From contig NZ_CP054475.1 of NCBI RefSeq assembly GCF_025345565.1, positions 3,637,129 through 3,701,128 on the forward strand: 64,000 nucleotides of DNA, in the 5' to 3' direction. Positions 49,898-60,342 of the stretch are shown piece by piece; within the stretch, counting starts at the first letter, position 1; every line of letters starts with the position of its first letter. A program made the translations under genes and the position numbers. This DNA is from Thalassolituus hydrocarboniclasticus (GTDB taxonomy: Bacteria; Pseudomonadota; Gammaproteobacteria; Pseudomonadales; Oceanobacteraceae). Under the pieces are notes generated by a model. It made no database searches and had not been told where the DNA came from. It worked only from the letters and a program-made list of their open reading frames with translations.

Positions 49898-50665
49898 TCA
49901 CTGCATCAATGGCGAATCTGATACAGAGAAATCGAAACCTTCTAATTGGGTTTCTTGAATAAGGGATTGAATGTACTGAGCCGTTGCTTTTGCCTTTACT
50001 TTGTCATTCAAATACTGGCGTATACGGGCCTCGACCTGGTCATAAGGTAATGGATTTCCCGCAATTTTACGTTCAATAAATACCACATGAAAACCGTATC
50101 GGCTTTCAACAGGTGCAGGTAACAAGCCTTCGTTTGCAGTAAACACCTGACGTTCAAATTCCGGAACGGTTTGTCCGGTACTGATCTGCCCAAGACTGCC
50201 ACCCGTTTCTTTCGACGGACAGGCAGAGAACTGTCTGGCCAGGTCAGAAAAGTTTTCTCCGGCGCGTAATTTATGCACCAGTGTTTCAGCCAGCGTTTTA
50301 CTGTCAACACGCTGTACTTCATCATCCGGGGCTGCAGCCAGCAGGATGTGGCGCAGTTCCAGCAGAGGTGACGTGGTAAAGCGCATGGGATTTTTTTCAA
50401 AATACAGACGGCACTCATCCTCCGTCGCTTCCGGAAGGTAAACATCCTGATCAAATAATTTCTCAATGAAATCATCCTGGCCGGCCTGACTGCCACTGTC
50501 AGAAACAGGCAGTCCCAGAGCTTGTGCCCGCTGCCGTAGAATTTCACCAATAACCAGGGATTCTGCTGCTTTCAGCATCGCCTGGCGTTTGCTTTCAGCC
50601 GGGTGATACTGCATTTCTTCCAGGATGGCCGACTCAGGAATAGTAACATCATTCACTTTAATCAT
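49898..50665 (-). CDS. Parvulin-type peptidyl-prolyl isomerase of the nar operon
   Basis: A 255-residue protein with a parvulin domain at about residues 105-200 (ELRHILLAA, GGSLGQISTGQTVPEFE, SRYGFHVVFIERK). It has no signal peptide. GGAG 6 bases upstream selects MIKVNDVT at 50665. A NifM-like PPIase after narI is found in Pseudomonas nar operons and may help fold the reductase; its need is not proven. Confidence 0.87.
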   Translation of the reverse strand: MIKVNDVTIPESAILEEMQYHPAESKRQAMLKAAESLVIGEILRQRAQALGLPVSDSGSQAGQDDFIEKLFDQDVYLPEATEDECRLYFEKNPMRFTTSPLLELRHILLAAAPDDEVQRVDSKTLAETLVHKLRAGENFSDLARQFSACPSKETGGSLGQISTGQTVPEFERQVFTANEGLLPAPVESRYGFHVVFIERKIAGNPLPYDQVEARIRQYLNDKVKAKATAQYIQSLIQETQLEGFDFSVSDSPLMQ

Positions 50666-50727
50666 TACTGACTCCGCGTGGCCCATATTCGTTGTTTTAA
50701 CAGAAAATACGGGCCTTATCTCATGTA

Positions 50728-51417
50728 TTAACGGGCAAAACGCTTACGTACAATCTGGTGCTGACGGGTAACATATTGCACCGGCGCGCTGAGCATGTGC
50801 ACCAGACGGCTGAACGGAAAGACAACAAACAGCGTCATCCCCAGCATAATATGCATTTTGAAAATCCAGTGTACGCTGGAAATATTTTCCACAGCGTCAA
50901 CCAGATCCAGAGTCATTATATTTTGTGCCCACATCATCAGCTTCATCATTTCATGACCGTCAAGATGACCCGCAGAAACACCGATCGAAACCAGCCCAAG
51001 AATCAGCTGTGCATACAGTAAGAACAGAATAACAATATCCATTTTTTTACTGGTCGCACGGATACGGGGATTGAACAGCCGGCGCTGAATCAGAATGGTA
51101 AGACCGATAAAGCAGATCAGACCAAACAGCCCACCAGCTCCCATTGCCACAAGCTGCTTCATTGGCGCGGTTACGCCAATAGCATGCCAGATTTCGACAG
51201 GCGTCAGCAGACCAAATAAATGGCCGAAAAATATACCCAGAATACCTATGTGAAACAGAATACTGCCCATACGCAGCTTTTCTTTTTCCAGCAATTGACT
51301 GGAGCTGGCTTTCCAGGAGTATTGCTCCCGGTCATAACGAACCCAGCTGCCGATAAACAGAATTGCCATTGCGACATATGGATAAATACCGAATGCCAGC
51401 GTATTGAAATAACTCAT
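50728..51417 (-). CDS. narI: NarI, cytochrome b subunit of nitrate reductase
   Basis: A 229-residue protein with five helices that binds two hemes b and oxidises quinol; histidines lie in FHIGILGIFFGHLFG and VHWIFKMHIMLGM. AAGGAG selects ATG 51417. It is 11 bases after narJ. Confidence 0.95.
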   Translation of the reverse strand: MSYFNTLAFGIYPYVAMAILFIGSWVRYDREQYSWKASSSQLLEKEKLRMGSILFHIGILGIFFGHLFGLLTPVEIWHAIGVTAPMKQLVAMGAGGLFGLICFIGLTILIQRRLFNPRIRATSKKMDIVILFLLYAQLILGLVSIGVSAGHLDGHEMMKLMMWAQNIMTLDLVDAVENISSVHWIFKMHIMLGMTLFVVFPFSRLVHMLSAPVQYVTRQHQIVRKRFAR

Positions 51418-51428
51418 AATCAACTCCT

Positions 51429-52148
51429 TTACGCCTGCTTGGCAGCAGACGCATTCAACAGTTCAGTATTCAGCGGGATATACTGATCACGCCGCTGGCC
51501 TTCGCTGGGACGATTGCCGGTGCCACAGGATGACTCAGCGTTATCCATGAAATTCACCATTTCTTCTTCCCAGACCTTATCCAGCGCCTTAGGCGTATTG
51601 TCCGGAACTTCTCCGGCAATCTGACCACGCAGATCATCGAGATCCAGCGCAACTTCACTGAGACCAACCAGAGTATGGAATAAGGATGTGTAATCAGATT
51701 TCCGCTGCTCAAGACGGCATGCCAGCAAGGCCAGAATGTGTGCAACTTCCTGTAAACCTAAGCGGGCGTTGTCATCACCCTGGGTACTGAGAAAGTCCAG
51801 GTACAGCGGGATATAATCCGGTAATTCATTTACTGCGATATCCAGCCCGGCTTCTTTGTATTGGTTCTGCAAATCCACCATAGCCTGACCACGGTCGCGG
51901 GATTCACCATGCACGTGCTCAAACAACAATAAGGACAGTGAACGGCCACGCTCAAACAGGCCGTCATATTCTTCCTGCCAGTCGACGATGTCACCGCGAC
52001 AACGGTTTTCAATAAAAACCGATAATGACTCAGCATGTTCCGCCGGCAGTCCGGAGCTGGCCACCACAGCCAGCAACGCATCCTTTTCCGCAATCAGTTC
52101 TGCGGTCGGATAATCAATCAGTAATGAAATCAGGCGAAGTATTTTCAT
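51429..52148 (-). CDS. narJ: NarJ, nitrate reductase assembly chaperone
   Basis: A 239-residue all-helical chaperone with the TorD/NarJ pattern LFEHVHGESRDRGQAMVDL. It holds apo-NarGH while molybdenum cofactor and Fe-S centres are inserted. It is two bases after narH. Confidence 0.94.
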   Translation of the reverse strand: MKILRLISLLIDYPTAELIAEKDALLAVVASSGLPAEHAESLSVFIENRCRGDIVDWQEEYDGLFERGRSLSLLLFEHVHGESRDRGQAMVDLQNQYKEAGLDIAVNELPDYIPLYLDFLSTQGDDNARLGLQEVAHILALLACRLEQRKSDYTSLFHTLVGLSEVALDLDDLRGQIAGEVPDNTPKALDKVWEEEMVNFMDNAESSCGTGNRPSEGQRRDQYIPLNTELLNASAAKQA

Positions 52149-52150
52149 GT

Positions 52151-53686
52151 TTATTCCTCTACCACAACCGGGATAACCTGACGCACACCGGCAGATTGAG
52201 ATCCGAACAGGTTCACACTGTTGTTACCATCACCACAGCCATTACCGAAGCTGAAACCGCAACTGCTTTTCAGGTCATAAGCGTTTTCGGCATAGGTGGT
52301 ATGGCTGCTCGGGATAACGAAGCGGTCTTCGTAATTAGCCAGCGCCATATAGCGGTACATTTCTTCCACCTGAACGGCTGTCAGCCCTACCTGTTGCAGC
52401 ACATCCAGATCTTCCACACCGTCCACCTGCTGTGAACGCTTGAAAGCACGCATAGCGATCATGCGCTCCAGTGCCCGCTCAACCGGTTTTTCATCACCGG
52501 CAGTCAGTAAATTAGCCAGATAGCGCAGTGGAATACGCAGTGATTTCAGATCCGGAATCACACCATTCATACCGACATGACCTGCCTGGGCAGCGGTCTG
52601 AATCGGAGACAGTGGCGGTACATACCAAACCATTGGCAGAGTGCGGTATTCCGGATGCAGTGGCAGAGCCACTTTCCAGTCCATGGCCATTTTATAAACC
52701 GGAGAGCGCTGGGCCGCTTTAATCCAGTTGTCACTGATGCCTTCTTTACGGGCGGCTTCAATAACTTGCGGATCATCCGGATCAAGAAACAGATCAATCT
52801 GAGACTGATACAGATCTTTTTCATTCGGTGTCATGGCAGCCGCTTCGATTTTGTCAGCGTCGTACAGCAATACACCAAGATAACGGATACGGCCTACACA
52901 GGTTTCCGAGCAGACGGTCGGCTGACCGGCTTCAATACGCGGGAAACAGAAAATACATTTCTCGGACTTACCGGATTTCCAGTTGTAATAGATCTTTTTG
53001 TACGGGCAGGCCGATACACACATGCGCCAGCCACGGCATTTTTCCTGATCGATCAGCACGATACCGTCTTCTTCACGCTTGTAGATGGCACCGGACGGGC
53101 AGGCTGCCACACAGGCAGGATTCAGGCAGTGTTCGCACAAGCGTGGCAGATACATCATGAACGTTTTTTCAAACTGTCCGTAAATATCTTTCTGTACCAC
53201 ATCGTCGAAGTTTTTATCGGCTTTACGCTTTTCGAACTCGGTACCGAGAATTTCTTCCCAGTTCGGGCCCCATTCGATTTTTTCCATACGCTGGCCGGTA
53301 ATCAGCGAACGTGGACGCGCCACGGGCTGATGCTTTTTATCCGGTGCGTTATGCAGATACTGGTAATCAAAATCGAACGGCTCGTAATAGTCGTCAATTT
53401 CCGGCAAATCCGGGTTGGCGAAAATATTCGCCAACACCCGTAATTTACCGCCGATTTTCAGCTGCAGTTTGCCGCCGGCGTCACGCTTCCAGCCGCCTTT
53501 CCATTTTTCCTGATTTTCCCATTCTTTCGGAAAGCCAATACCGGGCTTGGTTTCCACGTTGTTAAACCAGGCGTATTCGACCCCTTCGCGGGAGGTCCAG
53601 ACGTTTTTGCAGGTGATGGAGCAAGTGTGGCAACCGATACACTTATCCAGATTCAGCACCATGCCTATTTGTGCTCTTACTTTCAT
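52151..53686 (-). CDS. narH: NarH, iron-sulfur subunit of nitrate reductase
   Basis: A 511-residue electron-transfer subunit with four cysteine groups (CIGCHTCSITC, CEHCLNPACVAACP, CRGWRMCVSACP, CIFC with CSETC). The tryptophan in CRGWRMC marks the 3Fe-4S site. It links NarI hemes to NarG. The C-terminal SCGFSFGNGCGDG is a Gly/Cys tail as in other NarH. GAGGT precedes the ATG. Confidence 0.96.
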   Translation of the reverse strand: MKVRAQIGMVLNLDKCIGCHTCSITCKNVWTSREGVEYAWFNNVETKPGIGFPKEWENQEKWKGGWKRDAGGKLQLKIGGKLRVLANIFANPDLPEIDDYYEPFDFDYQYLHNAPDKKHQPVARPRSLITGQRMEKIEWGPNWEEILGTEFEKRKADKNFDDVVQKDIYGQFEKTFMMYLPRLCEHCLNPACVAACPSGAIYKREEDGIVLIDQEKCRGWRMCVSACPYKKIYYNWKSGKSEKCIFCFPRIEAGQPTVCSETCVGRIRYLGVLLYDADKIEAAAMTPNEKDLYQSQIDLFLDPDDPQVIEAARKEGISDNWIKAAQRSPVYKMAMDWKVALPLHPEYRTLPMVWYVPPLSPIQTAAQAGHVGMNGVIPDLKSLRIPLRYLANLLTAGDEKPVERALERMIAMRAFKRSQQVDGVEDLDVLQQVGLTAVQVEEMYRYMALANYEDRFVIPSSHTTYAENAYDLKSSCGFSFGNGCGDGNNSVNLFGSQSAGVRQVIPVVVEE

Positions 53687-53706
53687 AGGATTACCTCACT
53701 CCAACC

Positions 53707-56700
53707 TTATTGGGTGTCCAGCCAGTCGACTTTGTTCATCTTGCGCACGATGACGAATTCGTCACGATTGCAGCCGACGGTGCCGTAGTAGTTAAAGCCA
53801 TAGGCCTGCTGGGCATAGCCACCAATCATATGGGTCGGCTTCATCACCGCCCGGGTTACCGAGTTATGAATACCGCCACGGGTGCCGGTCATTTCCGAAC
53901 CCGGTACGTTTACGATGCGCTCCTGAGCGTGGTACATCATGCTCATACCTTCCGGTACACGCTGCGACACGACCGCGCGGGCGGCAATAGAGCCGTTGAC
54001 GTTGAATATTTCGATCCAGTCGTTATCGACAATACCGGCAGCTTTGGCATCGGTTTCACTCATCCACACAATCGGACCACCGCGCGACAAGGTCAGCATC
54101 AGCAGGTTGTCAGAGTAGGTGCTGTGAATGCCCCATTTCTGGTGCGGGGTAATCCAGTTCAGCACGATCTCTTTATTACCGTTGGGCTTTTTATTCAGCA
54201 CAGGCGCTACGGTTTTCAGGTTGATCGGCGGTTTGTAAGAGCACAGCTGCTCACCAAAATCGCGCATCCATTCATGATCCTGATAAAACTGTTGACGACC
54301 GGTAATGGTGCGCCACGGGATCAGCTCGTGCACGTTGGTATAACCCGCGTTATAGGACACATGCTCGTCTTCCAGACCCGACCAGGTAGGCGACGAAATA
54401 ATCTTGCGCGGCTGCGCCACAATGTCACGCCAGCGGATTTTTTCTTCCTCCTTCGGCTTAGCCAGATGCGTATGATCAAGTCCGGTAATTTCACCCAGCG
54501 CTTCCCAGGCTTTAACCGCTACATGACCGTTGGTTTCCGGTGCCAGCGTGAGAATCATTTCACAGGCATCAATGGCGGTATCCAGTTTGGCCATACCCTG
54601 ATTCACACCATCATCGGTATGGGTGTAATTCAGCTGACGCAGCAATTTCACTTCATCTTTGGTATCCCAGCTGATGCCTTTACCACCGTTACCGATGCTT
54701 TCCAGCAGCGGACCGATGGAGGTAAAGCGAGCATAGGTATTCGGATAATCGCGCTCCACTAAGGTGAGACCCGGCATGGTTTTACCCGGAATCGCTTCAC
54801 ACTCGCCTTTCCACCAGGCTTTTACGCCATACGGCTGGGCCAGTTCGGCCGGGGTGTCGTGGTGCATCGGGGTAGTGACCAGATCTTTTTCCACGCCCAG
54901 ATGCCCCACGCAGACACGGGAGAATTCTTTGGCAATGCCTTTGAAAATTTCCCAGTCGGAACGGGCTTCCCACACCGGATCAATCGCCGCACTGAGTGGA
55001 TGAATAAACGGATGCATATCCGAGGTATTCATATCGTCTTTTTCGTACCAGGTGGCCGTCGGCAACACGATGTCGGAATACAGACAGGTGGTGGACATAC
55101 GGAAGTCCAGTGTTACCCACAGGTCGACCTTGCCTTCGGCACCGTTATCCACCCATTCCACGTCCTGCGGTTTCTGACCGCCGAAATCCCCCAGGTCTTT
55201 ACCCAGCAGACCATGTTTGGTGCCCAGTAAATGCTTGAGCATGTACTCATGACCTTTACCGGAAGAGCCCAACAGATTGGAACGCCAGATAAACATATTG
55301 CGCGGGAAATTCTGCGGATTATCCGGCTGTTCACAGGCGAATTTCAGCTCACCTTGCTTCAGCTGTTCCACCACATAATCTTTTACATCCATACCGGCTT
55401 TGGCTGCAGCGCCAGCCAGATGCAACGGGTTGGTACCGAGCTGCGGCGCGGATGGCAACCAGCCCATGCGCTCAGCACGGCTGTTGAAATCAATAATGCT
55501 GCCATTCCACTTTTCTTTCGGCGCCAGCGGTGAAATCACCTCGGTCATATTCAGTTTTTCATAACGCCATTGGCTGGAGTGGTTATAAAAGAACGAGGTG
55601 CCATTCATATGACGCGGCGGACGCACCCAGTCCAGACCAAAGGCCAGCGGGGTCCAGCCGGTTTGCGGACGCAGTTTTTCCTGACCCACATAGTGTGCCC
55701 AGCCACCACCGGTCTGACCGATACAGCCACACATCATCAGCATATTGATGAGGCCACGGTAGTTCATATCCATGTGGTACCAGTGGTTCAGGGCTGCGCC
55801 CACAATCACCATGGAACGGCCACGGGTTTTATCGGCATTGTGAGCAAACTCACGGGCGATACGGATCACATCGGCACGATCAACACCGGTAATCACTTCC
55901 TGCCAGGCCGGTGTGTACGGCACATTATCGTCAAAACTGCTGGCGCGGCTGCTGTCGCCGATGCCGTTGTCCACACCGTAGTGTGCCAGCATCATATCGA
56001 ACACAGTTGCTACCTGAGCGGTGCCACCGGACGCCAGTTGCACGGTCTTAACCGGCACTTTGCGCAACTGAATTTCGCTGTGTTCGGTATGTTGAAAATA
56101 CTGGTATTCGTGCGGTGCTCCACCAAAATACGGGAATGCCACTTCGGCAAAACCATCGTTCTGGTCTTTCAGGGACAGCATCAGATCCACGTCACCATCG
56201 CGGTCTTTCTGTTCCAGATTCCACTTACCTTTTTCACCCCAGCGATAACCAATGGCACCGTTCGGACTGGTTAAGCGGCCATCGTTATTAACGGCAATGG
56301 TTTTCCAGTCGGGATTATTGCTTTCACCCAGATTGTCGACCAGATCGGCGGCACGCAGAAAACGACCACCACTCAGGTGTCCATTATTGTTTTCCAGCAT
56401 CACCAGCATCGGCATATCGGTGGTACGTTTTACATAATCGGTGAAATACGCACTCGGGTTATCGACGTGGAATTCTTTTAAGATCACATGACCGAACGCC
56501 ATCGCCAGTGCGGCGTCGGTGCCCTGACGCGGAGCCAGCCAGGTGTCGCCGAATTTTGAAGCTTCGGAATAATCGGAGGTAATTACACAGGTTTTGGTGC
56601 CCTTGTAGCGCACTTCCGTGAGAAAGTGCGCATCCGGGGTACGGGTCTGCGGAACGTTGGAGCCCCACACAATGATGTAGTTGGAGTTGTACCAGTCGGC

Positions 56701-57423
56701 AGACTCCGGCACGTCAGTCTGCTCACCCCAGATTTGCGGTGAGGCCGGCGGCAGATCGCAATACCAGTCGTAGAAGCTTAAGCAGTTACCGCCGATTAAT
56801 GACAGATAACGTGCACCGGCGGCATAAGACACCATCGACATGGCCGGAATCGGCGAAAAACCGGTGACGCGGTCGGGGCCGTAGGTTTTGGTGGTATAGA
56901 CGTTGGACGCGGCAATCAGCTCGTTTACTTCATCCCAGCTGGCACGGACAAAACCACCCAGGCCACGGCGTTCTTTGTAGCTTTTTGCTTTTACCGGATC
57001 AGAAACAATCGATTCCCAGGCTTTTACCGGATCGCTGTGCTGAGCTTTGGCTTCGCGCCACAGTTTCATCAGCTGACCACGTACTTTCGGATATTTCAGG
57101 CGGTTGGCGCTGTAGATATACCAGGAATAGCTGGCGCCACGCGGACAACCGCGGGGCTCGTGATTCGGCAGATCGGGACGGGTGCGCGGGTAGTCGGTTT
57201 GTTGGGTTTCCCAGGTAACCAGACCATCTTTAACGTAGATTTTCCAGCTGCATGAACCTGTGCAGTTCACACCATGGGTAGAACGCACGACTTTGTCATG
57301 CTGCCAACGCTGACGATAACCTTTTTCCCAACTGCGATCCTGATCCGTTGTGGCACCATGGCCATTGGCGAAAGACTCTTTACGAGTTCTGAAAAACCGA
57401 AGTTTCTCCAGTAGGTGACTCAT
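53707..57423 (-). CDS. narG: NarG, catalytic subunit of respiratory nitrate reductase
   Basis: A 1238-residue bis-MGD enzyme facing the cytoplasm. The N-terminal HGVNCTGSCSW with a later GCPRG provides the 4Fe-4S (FS0) ligands including histidine. The conserved NCLSFYDWYCDLPPASP segment supplies the Mo-ligating aspartate. Full length is normal. AGGAG precedes the ATG. It is the first gene of narGHJI-ppiC and is divergent from narX. Confidence 0.97.
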   Translation of the reverse strand: MSHLLEKLRFFRTRKESFANGHGATTDQDRSWEKGYRQRWQHDKVVRSTHGVNCTGSCSWKIYVKDGLVTWETQQTDYPRTRPDLPNHEPRGCPRGASYSWYIYSANRLKYPKVRGQLMKLWREAKAQHSDPVKAWESIVSDPVKAKSYKERRGLGGFVRASWDEVNELIAASNVYTTKTYGPDRVTGFSPIPAMSMVSYAAGARYLSLIGGNCLSFYDWYCDLPPASPQIWGEQTDVPESADWYNSNYIIVWGSNVPQTRTPDAHFLTEVRYKGTKTCVITSDYSEASKFGDTWLAPRQGTDAALAMAFGHVILKEFHVDNPSAYFTDYVKRTTDMPMLVMLENNNGHLSGGRFLRAADLVDNLGESNNPDWKTIAVNNDGRLTSPNGAIGYRWGEKGKWNLEQKDRDGDVDLMLSLKDQNDGFAEVAFPYFGGAPHEYQYFQHTEHSEIQLRKVPVKTVQLASGGTAQVATVFDMMLAHYGVDNGIGDSSRASSFDDNVPYTPAWQEVITGVDRADVIRIAREFAHNADKTRGRSMVIVGAALNHWYHMDMNYRGLINMLMMCGCIGQTGGGWAHYVGQEKLRPQTGWTPLAFGLDWVRPPRHMNGTSFFYNHSSQWRYEKLNMTEVISPLAPKEKWNGSIIDFNSRAERMGWLPSAPQLGTNPLHLAGAAAKAGMDVKDYVVEQLKQGELKFACEQPDNPQNFPRNMFIWRSNLLGSSGKGHEYMLKHLLGTKHGLLGKDLGDFGGQKPQDVEWVDNGAEGKVDLWVTLDFRMSTTCLYSDIVLPTATWYEKDDMNTSDMHPFIHPLSAAIDPVWEARSDWEIFKGIAKEFSRVCVGHLGVEKDLVTTPMHHDTPAELAQPYGVKAWWKGECEAIPGKTMPGLTLVERDYPNTYARFTSIGPLLESIGNGGKGISWDTKDEVKLLRQLNYTHTDDGVNQGMAKLDTAIDACEMILTLAPETNGHVAVKAWEALGEITGLDHTHLAKPKEEEKIRWRDIVAQPRKIISSPTWSGLEDEHVSYNAGYTNVHELIPWRTITGRQQFYQDHEWMRDFGEQLCSYKPPINLKTVAPVLNKKPNGNKEIVLNWITPHQKWGIHSTYSDNLLMLTLSRGGPIVWMSETDAKAAGIVDNDWIEIFNVNGSIAARAVVSQRVPEGMSMMYHAQERIVNVPGSEMTGTRGGIHNSVTRAVMKPTHMIGGYAQQAYGFNYYGTVGCNRDEFVIVRKMNKVDWLDTQ

Positions 57424-57782
57424 AGCTAACTCCTGATGTGTCCCGAAAGACCGGCTATAAACATACGGAGATATACTACTCAGATTGCACCAATTAACGA
57501 TGGGGCCGGGCCGGCGTCACGGGCCGGAAAACATCGTCCTGCACACAAAAATACTCACAAAGTGGTAAATGAATTATTTTTCAAGCCATTGATTTTAAAG
57601 GAATTTATTTTTCACCCATAAAAAATACTGCGCTGAATCAATCCCGCGGAAGCAAGGGGAGTAGCTAAAAGTAATCCTGTCTAATAATAAGCATTCGCAT
57701 ATGGTCCAGTAATAACAGCCATATCCCTGAATACATCCTGCGGGTAAGATAACCGTTCAGTCGTATTTACCGTTTTTAAACT
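57424..57782. other. narG-narX divergent promoter region
   Basis: A 359-base gap with no gene. It must hold the narG promoter and probably that of narX. I found no full FNR box, only isolated TTGAT and ATCAA half-sites, and no good NarL 7-2-7 site. A GC-rich block with repeated CCGG near 57500-57530 could fold. Confidence 0.4.
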
Positions 57783-59555
57783 ATGAAACAGACATCGGTT
57801 ATTACCCGCATCAACCTCGCCATGAGCGCCATTATTCTGATGGCAATATCAACCATTCTGGTTTCTTACTGGCTCTCAGATCAGACCGACAATGATGCTT
57901 ATGCCATTAACAGTGCAGGCTCTTTACGAATGCACAGCCATCGTCTGCTGACAGATCCTGAAGCAGCAAGTGACAATAAAGAAATCATCCGCAGTATCTT
58001 CAACAACCCAATAATGAAAAACGTGGTCAGAAATGCTGAATCAACAGAGTTCTTTAACGAGCTGAGGGAGCGGGGAATATTACTGGCCAATAAAATCAGC
58101 GATTCAGAAACGGGCGCTGATGAAAAATTAGATCTTGTTAATGCTTTTGTAGATGATCTTAATCGGCTGGTATTGATCATTCAGCATAATGCCGAAGGAA
58201 AAATACGGACGTTAAGAACTTTCCAGATTATTGCGTTTTTTATTACCGTGATTCTGTCTGCCATTGTTATCTACTGGATACATTTGCGCTTTACCGTACC
58301 GCTGAGTGAGCTGACCAATACCGCCCGCCAGATCAGCCGGGGTGATTTTTCCTGCAACATATCACCATCAGAAGGCACCGATGAACTGAGTGTACTTTCC
58401 CGCTCTTTTGAACATATGTGTAAAGCGATTTCCTATATGTATGAATCGCTGGAGAAGCAGGTTGAAGAGAAAACAGCCGAGCTGCAGAACAGCAATAAAA
58501 CGCTCAGCTTTCTCTACAATCTGGCCAGACGAACCAGTACCCATGAAATCAGGAAAGAAGATTTTGATAACATCCTGAAAGAGCTTTCCGTAGTAACAGG
58601 TATCGACAATATTGAACTCTGCCTGCTGACGGAAAGCGGGGATATTCCATATCTGCAGATTAATGGCAGTAAAGAGCTGGATGATGACTGCCGCTCACGC
58701 AATTGCCGGGACTGTCTGACACCAAACAGCGGCAATGCATCCCAGATTAATTTCCCGATCTCAAGAGAAAACAGAGACTATGGTGTTCTGACCCTGAACA
58801 GCCATCCGGAGTCACTGCTGCGCTGGCAGCGTGATCTGTTTACCTCCGTCGCCAACCTCTTTGCTATTGCAATGAGCCTGCAGGGTGAAGAGGAAAACAT
58901 CCGCCGGATTACGCTGATGAAAGAGCGTAACGTTATTGCCCGCGAGCTGCACGACTCTCTGGCTCAGGCTCTGTCTTATCTGAAAATTCAGGTCACCCGC
59001 CTTAACCGGGCCATCGGTAGTTCTGACTTCGAAATAATGATGGATGTCTCTGCTGAACTGAAACAGGGTCTGGATTCTGCCTACCGGCAACTGCGCGAAC
59101 TGCTGACAACCTTCCGTCTTAAGGTGGATGGCAAAGGATTACTCGAAGCACTGCAGAAAACCGTAGATCAGTTTCATGAGCAATCTGATATGGAAATATC
59201 CCTGAACTACGATATTTTTAATATCCCCTTATCACCTCAGGAAGAAATTCATCTATTACAGATAATCCGCGAAGCCAGCCAGAATGCCATCCACCACTCT
59301 CATGGCAAAAACATACACATCAGCCTTTGCAGCAATGACCAGAAGGAAGTGATTCTGGAAATCGAAGACGATGGCATCGGTATCAATACTGATCCGGAAA
59401 AACGTAACCATTATGGCATGGCGATTATTCAGGAGCGGGCTTATCAGCTTTCCGGCAATGCGGAAATTAAACGACGTAACGAAGGGGGAACCGGCGTCTA
59501 TTTCAGCTTTACTCCCGAGTCTGTTCGGAAGTCCGTACCTGAGTCTGAAACCTGA
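57783..59555 (+). CDS. narX: NarX, nitrate/nitrite sensor histidine kinase
   Basis: A 590-residue kinase. Two membrane helices flank a periplasmic domain with the P-box (AINSAGSLRMHSHRLL, about residues 41-56) that binds nitrate. A HAMP linker, a central module with a Cys cluster (CRSRNCRDC), a HisKA_3 domain with the phospho-histidine in ARELHDSLAQALSYLK, and an HATPase domain ending GGTGVYFSF follow. Its partner NarL is at 32635. The final 47 bases overlap the convergent toxin-type gene. Confidence 0.94.
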   Translation: MKQTSVITRINLAMSAIILMAISTILVSYWLSDQTDNDAYAINSAGSLRMHSHRLLTDPEAASDNKEIIRSIFNNPIMKNVVRNAESTEFFNELRERGILLANKISDSETGADEKLDLVNAFVDDLNRLVLIIQHNAEGKIRTLRTFQIIAFFITVILSAIVIYWIHLRFTVPLSELTNTARQISRGDFSCNISPSEGTDELSVLSRSFEHMCKAISYMYESLEKQVEEKTAELQNSNKTLSFLYNLARRTSTHEIRKEDFDNILKELSVVTGIDNIELCLLTESGDIPYLQINGSKELDDDCRSRNCRDCLTPNSGNASQINFPISRENRDYGVLTLNSHPESLLRWQRDLFTSVANLFAIAMSLQGEEENIRRITLMKERNVIARELHDSLAQALSYLKIQVTRLNRAIGSSDFEIMMDVSAELKQGLDSAYRQLRELLTTFRLKVDGKGLLEALQKTVDQFHEQSDMEISLNYDIFNIPLSPQEEIHLLQIIREASQNAIHHSHGKNIHISLCSNDQKEVILEIEDDGIGINTDPEKRNHYGMAIIQERAYQLSGNAEIKRRNEGGTGVYFSFTPESVRKSVPESET

Positions 59556-60342
59556 GACTACCTATACCACACCCGGTACCGAAGGCCCTGTTGGGTTGGT
59601 TTTCCACCAGATGTTTGATGATGTACTGACGGGTTGGTTCTGCTGATACGTCAGCTATTTCAATCCCCAGAAGTTCAGCGGAAGCCATGTCCTCATCCCA
59701 GTCGCAACGTTCCATGTGCCCATCCTCGTAAAGACAGCTGAGGACTGAGGGGATTTTGGCGTAATTCTGCAGAATGTAGCCGATGTCTGCAGCGTCCTTC
59801 TTTCTTAGCTCGCGGTCCCGCTCCGTCCATGCGACCATTTTAAGAATGATGATGGCGACGGGGTTCGCGACCTTAACCAGGCACTCGGAGTCCTGCGTGA
59901 TCTTAACTTGCCATGCCTGGAGCAGTGCTTCCGGAAAGCCCAGTGTCGACATTTTAAACTCGCCATCCGGTGGCCAGCTGATGTCGTGATGCGCATCGAC
60001 CACGTTGCCGAAAGGCAGAATATCCAGTTCCCAGGGCAAGCTGTCTGAATCGACGAAGCCCAGCCGATAGGCCAGCTTCTGATCCACGGAAAGCCCCTGA
60101 GCAGACAGTGCTTCTTTTAATGTATTGAATTCCTGCCATGAGGCCACCCGGATCGCAAAGTCCACATCCCGGGTTCCGCGCTCAATATGTGCGCCGAATC
60201 CATGGTGCATAACCAGGTCCCGTGCCATAGCTCCGACAATCAGGTAATCAATGCCCAGACCTTTGGCACAGATATCGACCTTCCGATACATCTCGACCAG
60301 ACCGCGTGGCAGCTTACCGGTCACATCAATCAAGGTATTCAT
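59509..60342 (-). CDS. AbiEii-like nucleotidyltransferase (toxin-type)
   Basis: A 277-residue protein with a minimal nucleotidyltransferase core: YLIVGAMARDL near residue 35, then TRDVDFAIRV (the DxD metal motif) near residue 58 and ELDILPF. This fits the AbiEii/AbiGii toxin family. It overlaps the AbiEi-like gene by 17 bases, as expected for a type IV toxin-antitoxin operon, and runs into the 3' end of narX. Type IV pairs act in phage defence or mobile-element stability. Confidence 0.78.
   Translation of the reverse strand: MNTLIDVTGKLPRGLVEMYRKVDICAKGLGIDYLIVGAMARDLVMHHGFGAHIERGTRDVDFAIRVASWQEFNTLKEALSAQGLSVDQKLAYRLGFVDSDSLPWELDILPFGNVVDAHHDISWPPDGEFKMSTLGFPEALLQAWQVKITQDSECLVKVANPVAIIILKMVAWTERDRELRKKDAADIGYILQNYAKIPSVLSCLYEDGHMERCDWDEDMASAELLGIEIADVSAEPTRQYIIKHLVENQPNRAFGTGCGIGSLRFQTQVRTSEQTRE

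Noticed and set aside
52577-53443. 288-codon open frame opposite narH
   Set aside because: It is a shadow of narH, whose cysteine motifs prove the other strand is coding.
53710-54762. 350-codon open frame opposite narG
   Set aside because: It is a reverse-strand shadow of the strongly conserved narG; its sequence matches no family and tracks narG codon bias.
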